Shown here one piece after another: positions 6,492 through 12,913 of a DNA stretch of 13,936 bases. The position numbers and the translations under genes are program-made. The DNA is from an uncultured Desulfuromonadales bacterium. Lineage in GTDB: Bacteria; Desulfobacterota; Desulfuromonadia; Desulfuromonadales; Geopsychrobacteraceae. Positions within the stretch are counted from its first letter, which is position 1, and the number at the start of each line of letters is the position of its first letter. The notes under the pieces were generated by a model. The model did no database searches. It saw only the letters and a program-made list of their open reading frames with translations, and was not told the origin of the DNA. The DNA is taken from the NCBI GenBank assembly GCA_947259685.1, contig CAMYNC010000106.1, positions 1 through 13,936 on the forward strand, written 5' to 3'.

Positions 6492-7412
6492 TTGAGTAAA
6501 AAGAAGAAAAAACAGAAGCCCTCTTCAGGGCCCCCAAAACCGGCAGCGGAACGGTCTTTGAAGCAAGGCAAAAAGCAACGACAACCGGTCCTGAAGAAAA
6601 GAAAGCAGCCCAACTGGCCGGTAACGGTACTCGCTTGTGTCGGGATGGCATTGACCCTGTACCTGACCGTTAACATCTGGCTTGGCGGCACGCCCCTGTA
6701 TTGCGCCGAAGGGAGCTCGTGCGACATTGTCCAACAGAGCCGCTGGGGAACCTTCCTTTTGCTGCCAACATCCTTTTGGGGATTATTGACCTACGCTACG
6801 CTGGCCTTTATCGGTTTTAAGGTCCACAGTCCGGAGAAGCATTGGAAAGCAGCCTGGGTCGTCTCCGCGGTTGGGTTAGGCTACAGTATCTATCTTACTT
6901 CCATGTCGGTCTTTGTTATCGATGCGGTCTGTGCCTACTGCCTCATTTCCTTATCGCTGATGACAATTACTTTCGGAGTCATCGTTTCGCAGCGCCCCGA
7001 AGGGATGCCGAAGTTTAAGATGAACACCTGGATAGCAGAAACCGTCGTCGTGGCGCTGATATTTGTCGGCGGAATGCATCTGCACTATAGCGGTGTCTTC
7101 GACCCTGCGGCAGGACCTGAGGTCCCCTATCTGAAAGGATTGGCCACTCATCTCACCGAGAATGATGCCGTTCTTTACGGAGCTTTCTGGTGACCGGCTT
7201 GCAAGGAACAGAAGTTTCTGTTCGAGTCATCTGCCGAATTACTTACTTATGTAGAATGTACGCCCGGAGGCCGTGGGACTCCAAAAGCAGCAGAGTGCAG
7301 AATAAACGATATCAGTTCTTATCCAACATGGATTATCGGGGGAAAGAAGTATAAAGGGTTACTTAAACCAGAGCAGTTGGCTGCGCTTACTGGGTATCCG
7401 ATGAAAAAATAG
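6492..7412 (+). CDS. VKOR-thioredoxin fusion, probable selenoprotein (Sec at TGA 7191-7193)
   Basis: A 306-residue reading if the in-frame TGA is read as selenocysteine. Residues 1-40 are a very basic cytoplasmic tail. Residues 43-200 are a VKOR membrane domain with all four redox cysteines: the loop pair C71/C78 (YCAEGSSCDIV) and the CxxC pair C147/C150 (DAVCAYCL). The last part is a periplasmic thioredoxin domain whose active site reads FW-U234-P-A-C237, where family members have FWCPxC. Past the TGA the frame keeps homology-like features: YVECTPGGRGTPKAAEC (C256/C269), the cis-Pro motif SYPTWIIGG (P278), KGLLKPEQLAALTG, then TAG at 7410. VKOR oxidises its fused Trx partner and passes electrons to quinone. 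The TTG start at 6492 has AGAGGAA about 8 nt upstream; an ATG at 6432 lies inside the DsbA-like gene. The alternative is a Cys-to-stop mutation (TGC/TGT to TGA) or a sequencing error, but the adjacent SECIS-like hairpin argues against both. Confidence 0.87.
7191..7236 (+). promoter_or_regulatory. Candidate bacterial SECIS element directing UGA recoding
   Basis: Directly after the UGA (7191-7193), GAACAGAA (7206-7213) and TTCTGTTC (7216-7223) form a perfect inverted repeat. Allowing a realistic loop gives a 7-bp stem closed by the tetraloop AGUU (7213-7216), with G as its second base. The loop starts 19 nt after the UGA. A lower helix CGGC (7195-7198) with GCCG (7233-7236) extends the element to the base of the UGA. 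Known bacterial SECIS elements recognised by SelB place a small apical loop, with a G in its first two bases, about 16-37 nt after the UGA, and this fits. No folding program was run. Confidence 0.75.
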
Positions 7413-7486
7413 GTTTACTAAGTTAGTTGACTTATGGAGATATTCAGCCTGAATGTTCCTGCCCCTCTCCATACTTACCCTTAATG

Positions 7487-7520
7487 GAACGGCCAGCTAG
7501 TATTCTTTAGCTGGCCGTTC
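7487..7520 (+). terminator. Strong hairpin at the end of the thiol-redox operon
   Basis: GAACGGCCAGCTA (7487-7499) pairs perfectly with TAGCTGGCCGTTC (7508-7520) across an 8-nt loop. It is 75 bp after the TAG stop of the VKOR-Trx gene. There is no clean T-tract after it (GCTTGTATG follows), so intrinsic termination is likely but not certain. Its position past the TAG rather than past the TGA fits the longer, recoded gene. Confidence 0.6.
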
Positions 7521-7669
7521 GCTTGTATGTATTGAAAGTCTGGAACTGATAGACGAGCAACCGTCCAAAATGTCCATCTCAGAACTCAAGTCGAGTAAAA
7601 ACACCTGCTTGACCGACTCACCATTCAGGCTACCAACATGAAATCACAATGCTTTTCAAATCAGTGCCG

Positions 7670-7727
7670 TTTCAAAAGTTGGACCAAAAAGAACCCTTCC
7701 GCTAAGCTGCTGAAATTACAGTAAAGC
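7670..7727. repeat. Dispersed repeat, copy A
   Basis: Matches 12789-12846 in the same orientation over 58 bp. The core (7693-7714) is identical over 22 bp and contains ACCCTTCCGCTAAGCTGC. The whole 43 bp from 7685 shows 38 matches by eye. It is not in a gene. The core with the TCAAAA motifs in front resembles the multiple terminal repeats of IS21-type elements, so it may be a solo end left by such an element. Confidence 0.75.
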
Positions 7728-7789
7728 AAAAGAGCCAATTTTCGCCCGAAAACTCGGATATTTTGCGATTTTTATTGGTTCGCTCGACG

Positions 7790-8026
7790 TTATTTCCTCA
7801 TCTCCTTTGGAAATTTCTCGGGATCGAATCTCTTTTTACCGTCCTTGCCGAAGCCCCAAACATTGCTCACTTCCCTGTTGGATTTCAAAGTGCTGTCAGC
7901 ATCGGCGCCACCGATAATGGCCTTGTTAATCCGTCGTTCTGCCCTATTCGCGATCCTCTTATCTTCCTTTTCAGAAACAGCGGTAGTGATTCCACTAACA
8001 GGTGTTTTTCTTTTTGATCGAGCCAT
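7790..8026 (-). CDS. Small conserved basic protein, unknown function
   Basis: A 78-aa highly charged protein (MARSKRKTPVSGITTA...), with a basic Lys/Arg N-terminus, an Arg-rich middle (RIANRAERRINKAI) and a C-terminus KDGKKRFDPEKFPKEMRK. I recall similar short proteins starting with SKRKTPI-G-TTA in diverse bacteria, with no assigned function, so I believe it is real. An AGGG sequence lies about 8 nt before the ATG. It starts 14 bp after the PIN toxin stop on the same strand and may be cotranscribed with the toxin-antitoxin pair. The charge suggests nucleic acid or ribosome contact, but that is a guess. Confidence 0.7.
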   Translation of the reverse strand: MARSKRKTPVSGITTAVSEKEDKRIANRAERRINKAIIGGADADSTLKSNREVSNVWGFGKDGKKRFDPEKFPKEMRK

Positions 8027-8040
8027 TTACTTACCCTGCC

Positions 8041-8448
8041 TCAATTGAGGAGATGCCGATCTACGAAAGCCTTGGGTTTCAGAACCTCAATGCCGCCATA
8101 GCCATCCACATCCAGAAGATGTTTATCGCCACTGACTATCAACCGGGAACCACTAGCCAATGCGCAGGCGATGAACATATCATCATCGGGGTCAGCACTT
8201 ACCGGCTCTTTCAGCGGCTCCGCCTGGATCATATCCGCCTCAACGACGATTAAGTCCAGAAGCTCAGCAAGATCTACAGGCGGATACTTTTTGCTGAGAA
8301 CTTCCGCGACCCGCTGATACTCTTGCAGGATTTCTGGTGAGAGAACGAGCGTAAACCTGCCGTCACGCCAATCCTGGAGTATTTTGCCTGGTGGCCCGCC
8401 GAAGAAAATCCCCGAGATAAAGACATTGGTATCGAGAATAACCTTCAC
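8041..8448 (-). CDS. PIN-domain toxin (putative ribonuclease)
   Basis: A 135-aa PIN-domain protein of the group often paired with AbrB- or other short antitoxins. The acidic Mg-binding residues are visible: D6 in ILDTNVFIS, E43 in SPEILQEY, D90 in SADPDDDMFIACA and D108 in VSGDKHLL. All four are intact, so an active endoribonuclease is expected. Its ATG overlaps the antitoxin stop by 4 bp (8445-8448), the usual coupling in such modules. The RNA target is unknown. Confidence 0.9.
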   Translation of the reverse strand: MKVILDTNVFISGIFFGGPPGKILQDWRDGRFTLVLSPEILQEYQRVAEVLSKKYPPVDLAELLDLIVVEADMIQAEPLKEPVSADPDDDMFIACALASGSRLIVSGDKHLLDVDGYGGIEVLKPKAFVDRHLLN

Positions 8449-8708
8449 TTGCCACCTCGGACCTCAGCTATAGCGTCTGCGATGTCGGATTTTTTAAGTC
8501 CCACTGTTTTTGCCTGCCGACGTGCTTTTGCGACCAACCCATCAAACTCATCCATAGATGGCGGGGTAATGGCCTTCAGAATCACGACGTCGCCATCACC
8601 GACGACGACGAATTGGGTGCCCGCCTTGAGGTTAAGACGCTTACGCACGTCTTCTGGAATGACGACTTGCCCCTTTGAGGACATTTTTGTTGTAGCTAAA
8701 GTTGCCAT
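8445..8708 (-). CDS. AbrB/MazE-fold antitoxin
   Basis: An 87-aa protein. The N-terminal swapped-hairpin DNA-binding domain is clear (TTKMSSKGQVVIPEDVRKRLNLKAGTQ, residues 6-32), followed by VVVGDGDVVILK. The C-terminal half (50-87) is charged and probably wraps the PIN toxin. The ATG at 8708 is chosen because AGGAGG lies close upstream; the frame extends further to 8849 but without a family match. It neutralises the toxin encoded next and probably represses the promoter through the palindrome at 8729-8742. Confidence 0.9.
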   Translation of the reverse strand: MATLATTKMSSKGQVVIPEDVRKRLNLKAGTQFVVVGDGDVVILKAITPPSMDEFDGLVAKARRQAKTVGLKKSDIADAIAEVRGGK

Positions 8709-8728
8709 AAGACTCCTCCTGCGATAAT

Positions 8729-8742
8729 TCTTACCAGTAAGA
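8729..8742. promoter_or_regulatory. Palindrome upstream of the antitoxin gene, possible operator
   Basis: TCTTAC-CA-GTAAGA is a perfect 6-bp inverted repeat with a 2-bp centre, 20 bp before the antitoxin start and just upstream of its AGGAGG. AbrB-type antitoxins commonly bind such sites to autoregulate. Promoter boxes around it are weak. Confidence 0.4.
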
Positions 8743-8869
8743 CTACAGTATCTGTGGCTCCTTGCCAAGAGGAAGGTTGAAAACAGAGGAAGATTGAAAA
8801 CCACTTCTCCGCTCAAGCAAATTGTCTCTGCCGTTGCTGGAAACGCCAAGGAGGGAGAAAGGGTTGGGG

Positions 8870-9463
8870 ATGATGAATGGACAAAGAGTTGGCTATGCCC
8901 GTGTCAGCACAACCGGCCAAGATCTCAGCTTGCAAAGAGATCGGCTTTCAACCTGCGACAAAATCTTCGAGGAAAAAGTTTCTGGTGGCAAAGGAGTCGT
9001 CAGGCCTGCACTTGAGGAGGCATTGAACTACGTCAGAGAGGGGGATGTTTTAGTCGTCACCAAACTCGACCGGCTAGCCCGCTCTGTTTTCGAGCTGATG
9101 CAAATCACCCAGACGCTTCAGGACAAGAAATGCGATCTTCAGGTTCTCGATCAGCAACTTGACACGTCAACTCCAACCGGTCGCTTGATCTTTCATGTTC
9201 TAGCTGTAATAGGCGAGTTTGAGCGTGAACTGATCACCGAACGGGCCAAAGAAGGCCGGGAACGTGCCGTGGCAGCAGGCGTGAAGTTTGGTCGCAAGCC
9301 CAAGCTCACGAAAAAGGAAGAACGTGAATTGCTTGAGATGCTGGATAGCGTCGTCATCAGCAAGGAAGACCTAGCCCAGCAGTTCAATGTTTCTAGGGCA
9401 ACGGTTTACCGGCTGGCAGCGAAACTCGATAAGGATTTTGAAGAGCAGGATCAGCAGGGCTGA
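8870..9463 (+). CDS. Small serine recombinase (resolvase/invertase family)
   Basis: A 197-aa site-specific recombinase. The catalytic serine S13 is in GYARVSTTGQD, with R11 and D18 nearby. The second catalytic patch is LDRLARS (67-72), followed by FERELITERAKEGRERA along the dimer E-helix. A C-terminal helix-turn-helix (about 165-185, ISKEDLAQQFNVSRATVYRL) binds the crossover site. Length and motifs are complete, so it should be active. The start is ATG 8870 or the adjacent ATG 8873, after a G-rich Shine-Dalgarno. It is divergent from the toxin-antitoxin module. No transposase of the Tn3 type accompanies it here, so its partner site is unknown. Close relatives resolve or invert DNA in plasmids and transposons. 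Confidence 0.93.
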   Translation: MMNGQRVGYARVSTTGQDLSLQRDRLSTCDKIFEEKVSGGKGVVRPALEEALNYVREGDVLVVTKLDRLARSVFELMQITQTLQDKKCDLQVLDQQLDTSTPTGRLIFHVLAVIGEFERELITERAKEGRERAVAAGVKFGRKPKLTKKEERELLEMLDSVVISKEDLAQQFNVSRATVYRLAAKLDKDFEEQDQQG

Positions 9464-9471
9464 AAGCATGA

Positions 9472-9498
9472 AGGCTGCGGCCATTTCGGCTGCAGCCT
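9472..9498 (+). terminator. Hairpin after the serine recombinase gene
   Basis: AGGCTGCGGCC (9472-9482) pairs with GGCTGCAGCCT (9488-9498), with one G-U pair and the loop ATTTC. It begins 9 bp after the recombinase stop. No T-tract follows, so it is a terminator-like structure of medium certainty. Confidence 0.5.
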
Positions 9499-9532
9499 CC
9501 ACTAAACTCACCACATTTGAGATCCCGAAACA

Positions 9533-9562
9533 GAGAAGCCCCGGTCTTGGCTAGGGCTTCTC
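9533..9562 (+). terminator. Second hairpin downstream of the recombinase
   Basis: GAGAAGCCC (9533-9541) pairs with GGGCTTCTC (9554-9562) across a 12-nt loop, followed by TTAATAAC. It could be a backup terminator or a relic of a mobile element end. Confidence 0.4.
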
Positions 9563-9620
9563 TTAATAACGAGGTTTGAGATAGTGGGGCGTCAGATCAT
9601 GAAAATAGGAGCGTACCATT

Positions 9621-9740
9621 ATTCGGTCGATCTTCGGGATGACATAAAAGCTGCCGTGCGGAAGAAACAGCCCGTCGGCGACGATGATATGCAGGTGCGG
9701 ATGCCAGCGGCCTTAATCTCCAAAGTCTGGATCGCCCTCA
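9621..9740 (-). pseudogene. Remnant of an IS91-type (HUH) transposase
   Basis: The minus strand reads GRWHPHLHIIVADGLFLPHG followed by SFYVIPKIDR, which matches the HUH-motif region (His-hydrophobic-His) of IS91/IS801-type transposases. Just before it the frame reads AIQT. The frame is then broken by an apparent single-base loss and an in-frame TAA (about 9713-9727), where the intact family has AIQTFGDYGRWHPH. Only about 40 codons survive. It is non-functional and marks a past IS91 insertion close to the end of the tri-heme gene. Confidence 0.55.
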
Positions 9741-9811
9741 CCGTGTTGATTTCGCCTTGCGGTTGGCGCGGATGATAAACCACCACTGGGCCGACCTGCT
9801 GCATGATCCAA

Positions 9812-9836
9812 GGGGGAAGGCATGAAGCCTTCCCCC
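9812..9836 (-). terminator. GC-rich hairpin after the tri-heme gene
   Basis: GGGGGAAGGC (9812-9821) pairs perfectly with GCCTTCCCCC (9827-9836), loop ATGAA. It is 37 bp beyond the stop of the leftward tri-heme gene. In the minus direction it is followed by TTGGATC, so the T-tract is weak. It is most likely the terminator of that gene. Confidence 0.6.
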
Positions 9837-9873
9837 GGTCAGGAAAATCGCCGAGGAGAATATTCCTTCAGCT

Positions 9874-12156
9874 TTAGCGTCTGGACTTTCTGTAGCGGCG
9901 GTCGGAATCATCCCCGTCGCTGTCACTGTCGTAATCGTCGCTATCGATGTCACTATCACTGTCGCTGTCAAACCATTTGTCATTGACATCGGGGGGATCC
10001 ATGTCGGCATCGGAAAGGGTCTTCATAAAGGCAACGAGGGCAGCTTCTTCCTCAGCGCTCAGGCCCAGATTCCCAAGAAGCGGCGAAAGGTTTGCCGCAA
10101 CTTCAGGTGGTGGCCACATCCCCGGAACGTCACGAGTATTGTAGAAGTGAACAATCTCCTCGATACTCTTGAATACCCCGTTGTGCCCAAAGGCTTTCAC
10201 AAAGCTGGGGTAGGGGCGCTTGTCCACGTTGCGCAGTGTCGGAGTCTTGTGCTTGCCGTAGTTCACCTCGGCAAACTCCTTATAATCGGGCTGGGTCGAA
10301 AGGAAGCCTCCGAGGCCCGGGTCAATCCAATCAGCACCATCGGGATTGAACTTCTTATGCTGGGTGTAGAATGGATTCTCCGGGTTTTTCGGTGCACCCA
10401 GATTATGGTATTTGAAATCGGTGAACAAAGGCGGTTCACCATTGGGGCCGGGTGTTACCAGGTGGCAGGCGGAACATAGGGCCTTGCCGGTGAAGAGACC
10501 GAAGCCCATCATTTCCTGATCGGTCAGTTCGGCCATTCCTTTCAGCCAGGCATCATATTTGGAGCTGTATTGATTACTTTCGCTCGAGCCCTCATAGGCG
10601 GCAATCGCTAGGGCAATGCGGTCATAGGTGGCCGCAACGTTCTTCTTCTTGCAATCGAATGAGCCGGGCCCAAATGCCTCTGTGAACAACTCCTCGTAGC
10701 TCTGGCCGAAAAGTTTCTTGGCAAATTTGGACTGTTTGACGCGTTTACAGACCACTTTTTCGCTATGATTGGCCTGCTCAAGGGGATTCAGGAATGGCCC
10801 CTGGGCCTGGTCAGCCGCTGGATTGCCCAGCTTATCGCCGGTAGCACGACCGTCCCAGAAATTTCCTCCCATGAACTCGCCGTTGGTTTTATGGAAGATG
10901 GGGCTCGGAGTGGCATACGCGGAGCTCGGTGGCTTGCGGTTGCCAAAGCGGTTCTTCTTAGCCCCTTCATACACTGCCCCATGCGCATTGATTTCAGGGT
11001 CGGGTCCGGTCCAGCCCGATTCGGGTGCATGACAAACGGCGCAGGCCTGGCCTTTGGGTGTGGACAGGTTTTTGTCGAAGAAGAGCGCTTTACCCAGTTT
11101 TTCCATCGGAGTCAGTTCACCGGTCGGCGGTTCATCGCCGATAGTGGCGGTGGTGCTGTCAGTGTCGGTCGCCCCTTTGTCGTCGGTGACGGTCAGGCTG
11201 ACAACATATGTGCCAGCCATCGCATAGCTGTGGGTCGGGCTCATGCCCGTGCCCGCGTTTCCATCGCCAAAGTCCCAGTCATAAGACACGATGGTGCCGT
11301 CAGGATCGGTCGAACCTGAGCCGTCAAACTGAATCATTTCGTTCACGGACGCGCTGTAGGGACCATCGGGGTCCGCGCTTGGCGGTTGATTGACGATATC
11401 GCTGATGGTTGCGGTGGTGGCGGCTGTGTCGGTCGCCCCCTCATTGTCGGTGACGGTCAGGCTGACGGTATATGAGCCGGCCATCGCATAGCTGTGGGTC
11501 GGGCTCATGCCCGAGCCGCTATTGCTGTCGCCAAAGTCCCAGTCATACGACACAATGGTGCCGTCGGGGTCAGTCGAACCTGAACCATCAAATTGAATCA
11601 TTTCGCTCGGGCTTGCACTGTAAGGGCCATTGGGGTCAGAAACCGGCGGTTGGTTGCCCTCCTCTTCAACGGTCACCAAAAGGCTGGTGGCTGCGGCCAG
11701 ATCTCCCTGCGCAGCATTCGCACCATTGACTGAGTTTCCGGCCGCATACAGGGTCAGCGTTCCGCTCGGCGGAGCCGTCAGGTCGAAGGTGAAGATGACA
11801 TCACCATTCCCATCGGCATTTCTGGGGGCTGACTGGACCACCTCAGCATTTAAAATCTTCGTGCCGGGATCACTGGCAGCAAGGGTTCCGGCGGTGGTCG
11901 AAACACCGAGTCCTCCGGCAACTTGCTGGCCGCCGCTAATGGTCAGGGTATAGGTATTGTTGGAATTGGGTGCCACTAGAGTCGGCCCCGTCAGGGTGAC
12001 GGTGGGAGCAACTCCCCCCATGTGGCATGTATTACAGGTTGCGCCACCTTCACCTGAAAAACCTGATATGCCATTGCTGGACGCCAGTAGCCCGCCTGGT
12101 ATTGCCAGTACAAGGGCCGTGATAACCAACCAGATAAGAAACTGTCGCTTTTTCAT
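9874..12156 (-). CDS. Secreted tri-heme PKD protein with di-heme peroxidase (MauG/CcpA-like) domain
   Basis: A 760-aa exported protein. Order: signal peptide (1-26); an N-terminal heme segment GFSGEGGATCNTCHMGG (CxxCH at 41-45) followed by a beta-rich domain to about 165; two PKD domains at about 171-252 and 258-340 (YDWDFGD, PTHSYAMAG, VSLTVTD); a di-heme cytochrome c peroxidase-like domain at 345-715 with CAVCH (372-376) and CSACH (561-565), and the family motif GGNFWDGRA; then an acidic Asp/Ser tail (730-752) ending in RRYRKSRR. Start: ATG 12156 after GGAGGAAGGA; the longer frame to 12204 lacks the signal peptide at its N-terminus. Hemes are attached in the periplasm. PKD domains usually mediate surface or matrix contacts, so it may act at the cell surface as a peroxidase, a MauG-like oxidase or an electron conduit. 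The precise reaction is not readable. Confidence 0.88.
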   Translation of the reverse strand: MKKRQFLIWLVITALVLAIPGGLLASSNGISGFSGEGGATCNTCHMGGVAPTVTLTGPTLVAPNSNNTYTLTISGGQQVAGGLGVSTTAGTLAASDPGTKILNAEVVQSAPRNADGNGDVIFTFDLTAPPSGTLTLYAAGNSVNGANAAQGDLAAATSLLVTVEEEGNQPPVSDPNGPYSASPSEMIQFDGSGSTDPDGTIVSYDWDFGDSNSGSGMSPTHSYAMAGSYTVSLTVTDNEGATDTAATTATISDIVNQPPSADPDGPYSASVNEMIQFDGSGSTDPDGTIVSYDWDFGDGNAGTGMSPTHSYAMAGTYVVSLTVTDDKGATDTDSTTATIGDEPPTGELTPMEKLGKALFFDKNLSTPKGQACAVCHAPESGWTGPDPEINAHGAVYEGAKKNRFGNRKPPSSAYATPSPIFHKTNGEFMGGNFWDGRATGDKLGNPAADQAQGPFLNPLEQANHSEKVVCKRVKQSKFAKKLFGQSYEELFTEAFGPGSFDCKKKNVAATYDRIALAIAAYEGSSESNQYSSKYDAWLKGMAELTDQEMMGFGLFTGKALCSACHLVTPGPNGEPPLFTDFKYHNLGAPKNPENPFYTQHKKFNPDGADWIDPGLGGFLSTQPDYKEFAEVNYGKHKTPTLRNVDKRPYPSFVKAFGHNGVFKSIEEIVHFYNTRDVPGMWPPPEVAANLSPLLGNLGLSAEEEAALVAFMKTLSDADMDPPDVNDKWFDSDSDSDIDSDDYDSDSDGDDSDRRYRKSRR
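11214..11640 (-). repeat. Tandem PKD-domain duplication
   Basis: The two PKD-coding units are offset by exactly 264 bp (88 codons) and remain almost identical in DNA over long stretches, for example CCATCGCATAGCTGTGGGTC at 11217 and 11481. This points to recent duplication or ongoing gene conversion. Confidence 0.8.
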
Positions 12157-12516
12157 TTGTCCTTCCTCCCTTAGATACCACCTTTTCGCAGAATTAATAG
12201 CCATGGTTCAAGTGAAACAGTCGTAATCTTTTGTCGTCTCCTTTCGTCCATCAATGAAGAGCACCATTCCCTCACCCATGGTGCTTCCCCCAGTGAATCA
12301 AGATTTGGCATCAACTAAAAAGAAAAGGCTCGCGCAACAAATTGGTATGTGATGACAAAAAACGTATGGCGAAAATGGCATGACACAGGCAACTGAATTT
12401 CTGATTTGCCAGATGTGGATCGTTTACCCCGAGTCGTATGAACTTACGAACTAGGGGAGTTGAATAGAGCGACTATGGGAACACCCTTTAACGACCACGC
12501 CGGCAGAGACTTGAAG

Positions 12517-12846
12517 CATTTTGCCCCCTTGTTTTTGACCGGAAAAAACGCACCGAATATGGTCAACTTTAATAGGGGTTCCCCGATTGTCAACCGTAAA
12601 AATAGCGGTTATGGCAAGATGAAACTCTCTGATCTGCAGCGGGTGGGATTTTCCAAATATATGAACCTGTTGGACGGGTAATCGGAAAATCAGTCCGATC
12701 TGAAGACATTTCATATAAAACTGGCGGCAGATCGCTCTACTCAATTCCCTATCAAGCCGTAACCACTTCACTTTTTCCTTCAAGATTGTATCAAAAGTCA
12801 TATCAAAAATGACCCTTCCGCTAAGCTGCTGAATTTACAACAAAGC
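12517..12846. mobile_element. Possible IS21-type terminal remnant
   Basis: This part has repeated short motifs of the kind found in multiple terminal repeats of IS21-family elements: TTTTTGACCGG, ATGGTCAACTTTAATAGG, GATTGTCAACCG, then TATCAAAAGT and TATCAAAAATGACCC. No transposase gene is present. A 116-codon minus-strand frame (12451-12801) and a 73-codon plus-strand frame (12460-12681) overlap here but show no domain. The assignment rests on pattern memory only. Confidence 0.3.
12789..12846. repeat. Dispersed repeat, copy B
   Basis: Same-orientation partner of 7670-7727, offset by 5119 bp. The identical core is 12812-12833. Together the two copies bracket the accessory stretch with the toxin-antitoxin module, recombinase, IS91 fragment and tri-heme gene. 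Confidence 0.75.
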
Positions 12847-12913
12847 TGAGAGTCGAAAACTTCTAGCAAGCTGGTAGCGATTCAGTCCGCGCTGACATGT
12901 TATCATTTGTAAA

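Larger units (their letters stand above)
7413..7789. other. Intergenic region after the thiol operon
   Basis: 377 bp with no supported coding sequence. It holds a strong hairpin (7487-7520) and one copy of the long dispersed repeat (7670-7727). Both are listed separately. Nothing else recognisable was seen. The end of the 78-aa leftward gene lies just beyond. Confidence 0.55.
9464..9873. other. Gene-poor region with three hairpins and a transposase fragment
   Basis: 410 bp between the recombinase and the end of the tri-heme gene. No intact gene was found. Contents are two hairpins after the recombinase (9472-9498, 9533-9562), an IS91-like transposase remnant (about 9621-9740, minus strand) and a strong hairpin at 9812-9836. 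Each is listed separately. Confidence 0.55.

Noticed and set aside
6432..7193. VKOR-only protein ending at TGA 7193 and starting at ATG 6432
   Set aside because: The end truncates a thioredoxin domain immediately before its active site, while the same frame continues with a good Trx tail and a SECIS-like hairpin. The ATG lies within the DsbA-like gene, and the TTG at 6492 has the ribosome binding site.
9909..9970. Short repetitive tract that might look like a CRISPR or tandem repeat
   Set aside because: It is the codon repeat for the Asp/Ser-rich tail of the tri-heme protein, with no unit-spacer structure.
10765..11319. 184-codon rightward frame inside the tri-heme gene
   Set aside because: It is antisense to a gene with clear heme and PKD motifs, and its own translation shows no domain; it is a shadow frame.
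12157..12300. Possible GEMM-type riboswitch in the leader of the tri-heme gene
   Set aside because: Such riboswitches are common before cytochrome genes in Geobacter relatives, but I could not find the conserved GEMM core; only a simple hairpin is present.
12376..12391. Possible sigma-54 promoter (TGGCATGACACAGGCA)
   Set aside because: Three mismatches, including the TT before the -12 GC, and it points into a stretch with no gene.
12451..12801. 116-codon leftward frame upstream of flavodoxin
   Set aside because: It has no recognisable domain or ribosome binding site. It overlaps repeat B at its start and short terminal-repeat-like motifs, so it is better explained as mobile-element debris.
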